Positions 56,442 to 64,000 of a DNA stretch of 64,000 nt are shown here, one piece after another (positions within the stretch are counted from its first letter, which is position 1; the number at the start of each line of letters is the position of its first letter). The position numbers were made by a program, and so were the translations under genes. The stretch is from NCBI GenBank assembly GCA_036346375.1, contig CM070502.1:23040924-23104923 (forward strand), written 5' to 3'. The notes beneath the pieces were generated by a model. It had not been told where the DNA came from and did not search any database. It saw nothing but the letters and a program-made list of their open reading frames with translations. The stretch is from Guadua angustifolia (Eukaryota > Streptophyta > Magnoliopsida > Poales > Poaceae).

Positions 56442-58733
56442 ATGGAGGCCGGGGCCGGCTACTACAACTGCAAGAAGACCGACGGCATCTGCGAGGACGT
56501 CTGCGACGGCGAGGTGAGAGCCTGCTCCCGTCCCCACGGCCCCCTCCCCAGATCTGTCCCTCTCCTGCCGCGTGGATTTCTCTGGGGATTACCTGGTCCA
56601 CGAGAAGCCTCGTTGTTGGCGGTGCTTGCCTTTTTTTTTTCTTGGTATTTTATCGCGTTTAGTTGGGCTAAAAACTGCTTGATTGATTCTTTGATTGCTC
56701 CAATTGTTCGTGCTCGCCCTTCTGTTCTACCAATCTCGATGAATGTTGGGCGCTAGTTTCATGGGAAAGTTCCGGTTTTGGTTTTGGTGGTGTGAAATTT
56801 GCCCGGTCCGGGGTCGGAGGTGACTGCTTAATTGCTTTATGGAATCTTTTTTATCTGCTCCCGTAGTGGAGATGGGGATGGATTAGGTGAAGTTTCAAGC
56901 TTGGATGCTTCTGCTGCTGGTAGAATCTCGCAAGCTGGCCGAATTGGATGTTGGGCCTAATCCCGGAATCTTTCGTTTTCTTGATGTGCGGCTGTGAAAA
57001 GTATCGAGATTTTTGCAAAATTCCGTTCTCATGTGGATGATGAGTATTCATACAGCGAAAGAAAATAAATGATAGGGTGGTTTGGTGTCTATATGAATTT
57101 GTAGATAAACAATTAGCTGCTTGCTTTCTTATTACAGAACAATTGGTGCATCTGCATTAGCCTATCATTGATAGGAATATTATCATTCTTTCTACAAAAT
57201 AAGCATACATTCTTCTGATTACTTGTTCCATCTATGCTCGTTCTTATAGTAGTAACACTGTTAAACAAAAGAAATATTGTTTGATTGCTGCTACCAAATA
57301 GGTAGAAGATATTAAGAAAACTGGGATTTCAACCTTGTGCTCTGTGTTGCGGTTGGCTTCCTGATGCTATGTTTTTTTTGTTTTTTTGGGGTTGGCTTTA
57401 TGGTTGCACCGTTGTAAGTGCTCAACTCTTTAGTGAAGTTTCCAATTTTTTCCCGTTTTAATCTAGTACCACCCAGCTTTTGCTGAACACATTCTCTGAT
57501 TTTTTTTAAAAAAAAACTTTATTTGGCCAAAAGTGTTTCTGTTCTGCAATGTGTTATTAAGTTTCATCTTCAGTAAGCTTTACTAATCGATTTGTCGATA
57601 AACTAATGTCCTGAGTTTGGTATGATCAGTGTTGTTGCATATTTTTGTAGTTTGTACGGTTCATTGGGGTTCAGATAGTTGTGTGAATAAGATGGGTGTA
57701 GATTGGCTATTTACTTTTAGCTCCATCCATGCTTCTCTGGGTTCCCCGGTGGCTGTCTGATTTCTCACGTGCTTTCTGAATTCATTTGCAGCACGTTTCA
57801 AAGGCATTTCTCAGCATGTCAAGGCTGAAGTGTGCACTCCGGGGGTTTGATCTAAGGGCTCTCTTGATCCTCTTGATTGGTTTGCCAATTCTAATCTTTG
57901 TCATATACGTTCATGGCCAGAAGGTCACTTACTTCCTCCGACCGATCTGGGAAAAGCCCCCAAAGCCCTTCACAGTACTTCCTCACTACTATCACGAAAA
58001 TGTCTCGATGGAGAACCTCTGCAAGCTGCATGGATGGAAAGTCCGGGAGTCTCCAAGGCGTGTTTTTGATGCTGTGCTTTTCAGCAATGAGCTCGACATT
58101 CTGGATATCCGTTGGCATGAGCTTAGCCCATATGTGTCAGAATTTGTGCTGCTTGAGTCCAACTCAACCTTCACTGGCTTGAAAAAGGATCTTCACTTCA
58201 AGGAAAACCGCCAGCGGTTTGAGTTTGCTGAGTCACGGTTGACCTATGGTATGATAGGGGGGAGGTTTGTGAAGGGGGAGAACCCATTTGTTGAGGAGTC
58301 ATATCAGAGGGTTGCTCTCGACCAGCTTATTAAAATTGCTGGAATCACAGATGATGACCTGTTGATCATGTCTGATGTTGATGAGATCCCAAGTGGGCAT
58401 ACGATCAATCTGTTGAGATGGTGTGATGACATTCCTGAGATACTCCATCTCCAGCTCAGGAACTATCTCTACTCATATGAGTTTTTCCTTGATGACAAGA
58501 GCTGGAGGGCTTCAATACACAGATACCGAGCCGGAAAGACGAGGTATGCACATTTCCGGCAAACAGATGACCTTCTGTCCGACTCAGGGTGGCACTGCAG
58601 CTTTTGCTTCCGCTACATAAATGATTTTGTCTTCAAAATGAAAGCTTATAGCCATGTCGATCGGATTAGATTTAAGTACTTCCTAAACCCCAAAAGGATT
58701 CAGCATGTGATATGCCAAGGGCTGATCTTTTGA
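56442..58733 (+). CDS. GT17 beta-1,4-N-acetylglucosaminyltransferase (MGAT3-like)
   Basis: Two exons: 56442-56513 (24 codons from ATG, donor GTGAGA) and 57792-58733 (acceptor TTTGCAG), both in phase 0, with an intron of 1278 bp. The product is a type II Golgi-type glycosyltransferase of CAZy family GT17, which adds N-acetylglucosamine to glycans. A membrane anchor lies at about residues 46-64 (LLILLIGLPILIFVIYV). Catalytic-domain motifs include ENLCKLHGWKV near 97, FDAVLFSNELDIL near 116, and DDDLLIMSDVDEIPSGH at 211-227, whose Asp-Val-Asp fits a metal-binding DxD. The reading frame ends early at 58733 (337 residues) because of two one-base losses (G run at 58719-58721, T run at 58728-58731). 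A further 2-bp loss lies near 58789. The family end corresponds to TAG at 58886-58888, giving about 390 residues. It is either a recent mutant or an assembly error. Confidence 0.88.
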
Positions 58734-59865
58734 CATGCTTCCTGAAGAATACACATTCCAAGAAATCATTGCCAAGCTGGGGCCGATCCAGTACATATTC
58801 TGCTGTTCATCTTCCTGCTTATCTGCTGGAGAAGAACGATCAGTACCGGTATCTTCTTCCTGGCAACTGCATGAGAGAAAGTGGCTAGGCTCTATGGTTT
58901 GCATCATGACCTGATGTGCACCGACATTGCCGATGTCCCTTGGAGAATGCTGTGCTGTAGCGGTCGTATCTGATATGATTGGCTGACTTAGTTGAGTGAT
59001 CGCTTGGCGGTTGTGTTGAGTTCATGATTTTGTACCCGTCTAATTCAAACAACGTAAGGCCTCACAGCATAGCGCATGCTTGGTCGCTGCGTGCTTGTTT
59101 TGCAGAGGAGCTCAGCAGTGTGTGCTTGCTTACTACCTGAGTTTTATTCATTACTTCCATGATTGATATATGAACTCAGAAACTATTGTAGATTTCAGTC
59201 TTTTTTTTGACTTTGTGCTGTACAATGTCGTTTACTTAACAGATGAATTACATATGCGTTCGTTCTCATTTCTGACTTAGGACCATTGCCATCTTCATCT
59301 CAGTATTGGCAGTCTGTCTGTATTCTCGTTCGACAATATCAATTCTCCTGACATGTGAATATTTGTCGCCATTGATGTTATACTTAAAACACTGGAATAT
59401 GCATTTGATTTCAACAGACCTTTGGCAAAATCTTCAAAGTTGGCCCAATAAGAGGCAACTCGATAAATTTCCAAAAAAGTGGATGCCTTTTGGTGGTCGT
59501 TGCAGGTTGGTAAGAGCTGCGTAGTACACTGTACGGTACTTGTCCATATGGTGAAAAGCAGTTTGGCAGGTTGAATTGGGTAATCCATCTCAGCTTCAGC
59601 TAAAAAGAGAGAAAAATCAGCATCCCAGCTTCAGAATGAATCGTGTCATCAATGAATAGCTCTCTGCACTCGCAAATGCTCCGAGCTGTTAAGCGACCTG
59701 TGGACGCGGCATTTGTGGGTTAAGAGTTGGTGGGAACAGGCTGTTCCTGTCGGGCGTCCACCTCAGCCAGATTGACGAACATGCTGCGAATTGGCTGGTG
59801 GTAGCCTCTTCCTCCTGTGCGACCCTACGCGCTTTTGTCCCGTTGGTGCACTGCACGTTGCTGCG
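57825..59865 (+). repeat. Tandem duplication, unit A
   Basis: This 2.04-kb stretch covers most of GT17 exon 2, its 3' UTR and downstream DNA. It is repeated at 61959-64000 with an offset of 4134-4135 bp and very high identity; the second copy continues past the window edge. The left border falls inside exon 2, 11 codons after its start. Confidence 0.95.
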
Positions 59866-61035
59866 AGATCGATCCAGCAAATAGTTGTACACTTGTTCGA
59901 TGATTTGAGCTTCTGCAGGAACGGTTATTCTCTGCACCCAACCAAACGCTTATTTGTGGATTCTCGAAGACGTGATTCTACTGCCTCTGAATTGCAGAGC
60001 CTTAAAAGACAATATACCGTGAGGCATCAATTTCGCATCGTGGATCCCAGCTTAGATAGTAGCACTCGCACTTTTGCTGTACGTCCTGTGCACCGTCCTC
60101 TGGTCAGGTGTTTCGTCGGATTTTGGCGACACGCGCTGGCATCGCCGGCATGATTGACCTCGTCATGGACGCGGCATGGCCACCGATCGGGTCGGGCCGT
60201 TCTCCGAACAGATGATGCGTGTCATTGTTGGTTGGCTGGTCGAACGGATCAGTCGTCCTTTGGGTAAACGCGCGTCTCAGTTCCTTCGCCGCGGCGGTTA
60301 CTTGACCTGCTCAGCGTCGCACCCGTGTGTCCTTGTATCACCATGCGGCCGCAACTTATCGCCGCGGTCTCGCAGAGATTGTTTGAACTCCGTCGTGGCT
60401 CGTGTGCAAGACCGGGCTTCTGCTCACTGCTAGTATCACGGCGGGCATAGACGGTGGTCATATGTCATATGTGATACACCTCTAACCGTACATAGATAGG
60501 TTTAAAAACAACTAATAAAATAAATTATCTACGCTTTGGTCTCTTATATAATTAATAGATTGTATCGTATAACATAAAAATGTCTATAACATTATCTCTT
60601 AAATATTAAACATCATATTTCTCTCTCTTTCATGCTACCTAAAAGACAAACAACGAGATGAATAGTGTTGAATAGTGAAAAATCACTATTCAAACTGAAT
60701 TTGTTTTTCATATATTTTAAATCTGATTGAGTTTGGTTTTTAAGTTTTGTAGGATTGTAAAAGCTCGTCTCCCCTACGTATGGTAATTTTTTAAGAATTT
60801 TTTTAGAAAATATACATATAAGTTTCACATAATTTTTATAGTAAAAAGGGTTTCATTGGATATATTATCACGATACATACCACTGCACATGCCCTTGCTA
60901 ATACCAGTAAACAAACGCAAGCCGGTGTTATTGTTATTGTACGTCCAGTTGTGAGTACGTGCTTTTCTTCGTCTCATCTGGTCTATTGATTTTTGTGACG
61001 GTGACAGCATCGCGTGGCCGTTTTGGCTGATTCCT
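58889..61035. other. 3' UTR and intergenic DNA after GT17
   Basis: The 3' UTR probably extends a few hundred bases past 58888. The part up to 59865 is present in both duplicates, so its conservation reflects duplication rather than function. A GC-richer stretch (59690-60440) has open frames on both strands but none recognisable. From 60450 on the DNA is AT-rich. Confidence 0.5.
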
Positions 61036-61041
61036 ATGTTA

Positions 61042-61390
61042 GGGCAAGTTCAATAATAAAATCAGCTACTTACTTCATCTTCTATTTATATCATTTAAAG
61101 TAAAAGTACAATAATAAAGTTAGCTGATTACTTCATCTCCATCATATATCATAGAAATAACTAACTAAAACCAAAACATATAATAGTTATCTACAAGATT
61201 GGCTCTAGATGCCGTATATTTTCTATCTATTCTCTCTTGTACATAATTAATCTATCTATATTCTTGTGCAATACTTACTATTAAATAAGAGTTAACTCTC
61301 TTCTTTCTTATTTTTTTTCTACTCTTCCACATGATAAAATTAACGTAGACATACTACAAATAAACTGAAGTGGCTTTATTATACATGTCC
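61042..61390. mobile_element. PIF/Harbinger-type MITE (349 bp)
   Basis: The start GGGCAAGTTCAATAATAAA pairs with the inverted end TTTATTATACATGTCC. TTA lies at 61039-61041 and 61391-61393. It sits between the two GT17 duplicates and is absent from unit A. Confidence 0.85.
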
Positions 61391-61393
61391 TTA

Positions 61394-61957
61394 GTGGAAG
61401 GCACGTACAGCCACGTTAACCTGTTTAGTGTCCTAATTAAATGGAAGACGTGCATCTTTTTGTATTGACCCATAGCGAGTACTGTTGCTCGGTTGGTGTG
61501 TAAAGCTTAAGCATCGGCTGCAGCTTTCGTTAATTAAGTAAAAAAATAAAGCCTGTGTTTTGACCGGCTATACCGGGTCGTTCAACCACATGACCGGCGC
61601 GCGTTATTAGTTGGAACAGTTTGCTCGTAGTCGCTCTCCCCGTTTCCTTTCCTAGTAGTATATTCCATCTTTATGCGCTATAGTTTTTTTTCCTTTTTTC
61701 TTTAAATAATCAAGGGCTCTGATATTCCGTTAAAAAAATAACAGTCGAGTTATAACGGCACACCTACACATACCCACACTTCGGCTTGCAAGCGTCCGCG
61801 TTGAGCAGCACTCAAACACATGCAAACCGAGCATGCTCCACGTGCTTCCACCAGCCGAGTAAAGCTTGGGCTTTTCTTTTTTTTTTGTATTTGAGGATCT
61901 ACTTGTTTTCATTTTGGATTCTTTAAAAGTTCGATTCTTGATTGTAGTCGTAGAAAA
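61394..61957. other. No recognisable gene
   Basis: About 560 bp between the MITE and the duplicated GT17 unit. It contains no exon 1 or splice acceptor for the second copy. Confidence 0.55.
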
Positions 61958-61958
61958 G

Positions 61959-63022
61959 CTGAAGTGTGCACTCCGGGGTTTGATCTAAGGGCTCTCTTGA
62001 TCCTCTTGATTGGTTTGCCAATTCTAATCTTTGTCATATACGTTCATGGCCAGAAGGTCACTTACTTCCTCCGACCGATCTGGGAAAAGCCCCCAAAGCC
62101 CTTCACAGTACTTCCTCACTACTATCACGAAAATGTCTCGATGGAGAACCTCTGCAAGCTGCATGGATGGAAAGTCCGGGAGTCTCCAAGGCGTGTTTTT
62201 GATGCTGTGCTTTTCAGCAATGAGCTCGACATTCTGGATATCCGTTGGCATGAGCTTAGCCCATATGTGTCAGAATTTGTGCTGCTTGAGTCCAACTCAA
62301 CCTTCACTGGCTTGAAAAGGATCTTCACTTCAAGGAAAACCGCCAGCGGTTTGAGTTTGCTGAGTCACGGTTGACCTATGGTATGATAGGGGGGAGGTTT
62401 GTGAAGGGGGAGAACCCATTTGTTGAGGAGTCATATCAGAGGGTTGCTCTCGACCAGCTGATTAAAATTGCTGGAATCACAGATGATGACCTGTTGATCA
62501 TGTCTGATGTTGATGAGATCCCAAGTGGGCATACGATCAATCTGTTGAGATGGTGTGATGACATTCCTGAGATACTCCATCTCCAGCTCAGGAACTATCT
62601 CTACTCATATGAGTTTTTCCTTGATGACAAGAGCTGGAGGGCTTCAATACACAGATACCGAGCGGAAAGGCGAGGTATGCACATTTCGGCAAACAGATGA
62701 CCTTCTGTCCGACTCAGGGTGGCACTGCAGCTTTTGCTTCCGCTACATAAATGATTTTGTCTTCAAAATGAAAGCTTATAGCCATGTCGATCGGATTAGA
62801 TTTAAGTACTTCCTAAACCCCAAAAGGATTCAGCATGTGATATGCCAAGGGGCTGATCTTTTTGACATGCTTCCTGAAGAATACACATTCCAAGAAATCA
62901 TTGCCAAGCTGGGGCCGATCCCGAGTACATATTCTGCTGTTCATCTTCCTGCTTATCTGCTGGAGAAGAACGATCAGTACCGGTATCTTCTTCCTGGCAA
63001 CTGCATGAGAGAAAGTGGCTAG
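61959..63022 (+). pseudogene. GT17 second copy, 5'-truncated
   Basis: Homology to the first gene starts abruptly at CTGAAGTGTGCACTCC, 11 codons into exon 2; exon 1, the splice site and the first residues are missing. The copy keeps the anchor region, the SDVDE motif and the complete C-terminus, with PSTYSAVHLPAYLLEKN and TAG at 63020-63022. One-base losses occur in the G run at 61975-61978, the A run at 62315-62318, and near 62661 and 62687. Its C-terminal third is intact where the first copy is broken. Without a promoter or exon 1 it is probably not expressed as an enzyme. The track from 62371 gives a 109-codon in-frame piece only. Confidence 0.9.
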
Positions 63023-64000
63023 GCTCTATGGTTTGCATCATGACCTGATGTGCACCGACATTGCCGATGTCCCTTGGAGAATGCTGTGCTGTAGCGGTCG
63101 TATCTGATATGATTGGCTGACTTAGTTGAGTGATCGCTTGGCGGTTGTGTTGAGTTCATGATTTTGTACCCGTCTAATTCAAACAACGTAAGGCCTCACA
63201 GCATAGCGCATGCTTGGTCGCTGCGTGCTTGTTTTGCAGAGGAGCTCAGCAGTGTGTGCTTGCTTACTACCTGAGTTTTATTTATTACTTCCATGATTGA
63301 TATATGAACTCAGAAACTATTGTAGATTTCAGTCTTTTTTTTGACTTTGTGCTGTACAATATCGTTTACTTAACAGATGAATTACATATGCGTTCGTTCT
63401 CATTTCTGACTTAGGACCATTGCCATCTTCATCTCAGTATTGGCAGTCTGTCTGTATTCTCGTTCGACAATATCATTTCTCCTGACATGTGAATATTTGT
63501 CGCCATTGATGTTATACTTAAAACACTGGATTATGCATTTGATTTCAACAGACCTTTGGCAAAATCTTCAAAGTTGGCCCAATAAATGGCAACTCGATAA
63601 ATTTCCAAAAAAATGGATGCCTTTTGGTGGTCGTTGCAGGTTGGTAAGAGCTGCGTAGTACACTGTACGGTACTTGTCCATATGGTGAAAAGCAGTTTGG
63701 CAGGTTGAATTGGGTAATCCATCTCAGCTTCAGCAAAAAAGAGAGAAAAATCGGCATCCCAGCTTCAGAATGAATCGTGTCATCAATGAATAGCTCTCTG
63801 CACTCGCAAATGCTCCGAGCTGTTAAGCGACCTGTGGACGCGGCATTTGTGGGTTAGGAGTTGGTGGGAACAGGCTGTTCCTGTCGGGCGTCCACCTCAG
63901 CCAGATTGACGAACATGCTGCGAATTGGCTGGTGGTAGCCTCTTCCTCCCTGTGCGACCCTACGCGCTTTTGTCCCGTTGGTGCACTGCACGTTGCTGCG
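61959..64000 (+). repeat. Tandem duplication, unit B (runs off the window)
   Basis: This is the second copy of 57825-59865 in direct orientation. Differences are a handful of substitutions and short indels. The right border lies beyond position 64000. Confidence 0.95.

Noticed and set aside
55985..56601. Long minus-strand frames (128, 201 and 123 codons) near the GT17 start
   Set aside because: They overlap the CpG-rich 5' leader and exon 1 of the gene on the other strand and show no domain.
56418..56756. 112-codon plus-strand frame across GT17 exon 1
   Set aside because: It reads through the GTGAGA donor into the intron; homology resumes only at 57792.
57786..57791. TTG at 57786 as the start of the GT17 protein
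   Set aside because: It falls on the splice acceptor (TTTGCAG). The ATG in exon 1 at 56442 gives a GT17-type N-terminus in phase.
1..64000. tRNA, rRNA and miRNA genes
   Set aside because: No tRNA cloverleaf with A and B boxes or rRNA sequence was seen. The hairpins found are MITE or MULE palindromes, so no miRNA gene was called.

Overview
This window is nuclear DNA from a grass (Poaceae). The evidence is dense Tourist/PIF-Harbinger, Stowaway and Mutator-type MITEs, copia and gypsy-like LTR elements, Helitrons with the TCTCTACTA-type 5' end and hairpin-CTAG 3' end seen in cereals, and two plant-type genes. I cannot name the species from sequence alone. Most of the 64 kb is transposable-element sequence. 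Only two loci look like host genes: an intact single-exon DUF247 gene (17916-19457, minus) and a two-exon GT17 N-acetylglucosaminyltransferase gene (56442 to about 58888, plus). The latter has a second, 5'-truncated copy in tandem (from 61959).

Layout. 1-5000: decayed minus-strand Mutator-like element with transposase, zinc knuckle, plant mobile domain (PMD) and a GRF-like zinc finger. 5100-6210: simple repeats and a tandem array of 30-bp palindromic units. 8679-9501: non-autonomous hAT element with an exact 8-bp target-site duplication (TSD). 9773-12757: solo LTR with an exact 5-bp TSD. 15.9-17.5 kb: probable degraded retroelement. 17.9-19.5 kb: DUF247 gene. 19573-22354: Helitron with captured gene pieces. 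25.8-28.0 kb: decayed copia element carrying a MATE-transporter exon fragment. 28270-35822: copia element with both LTRs, PBS, PPT and TSD, but integrase and most of the reverse transcriptase deleted. 36-41.4 kb: MITE-rich DNA. 41917-44673: small non-coding LTR element with a minisatellite. 45.5-46.6 kb: four Stowaway-like MITEs in a row. 47779-54100: large chimeric Helitron. 54.7-55.9 kb: two more MITEs. 56-64 kb: GT17 locus and its duplication.

The most notable structure is the 6.3-kb Helitron. In one orientation it carries recognisable exons of three unrelated genes: a Qc-SNARE of the SYP7 group, a UBP27-like deubiquitinase and a PPR protein. Later MITEs landed inside the captured exons. 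The second is the GT17 tandem duplication, in which the two copies carry different frameshifts, so neither reads through although together they cover the whole protein apart from exon 1 in copy 2. Many lesions are one-base losses in short homopolymers, so assembly error must be excluded before biology is inferred.

Element boundaries were set by eye from terminal repeats and TSDs. Family assignments rest on recalled motifs, not database searches.
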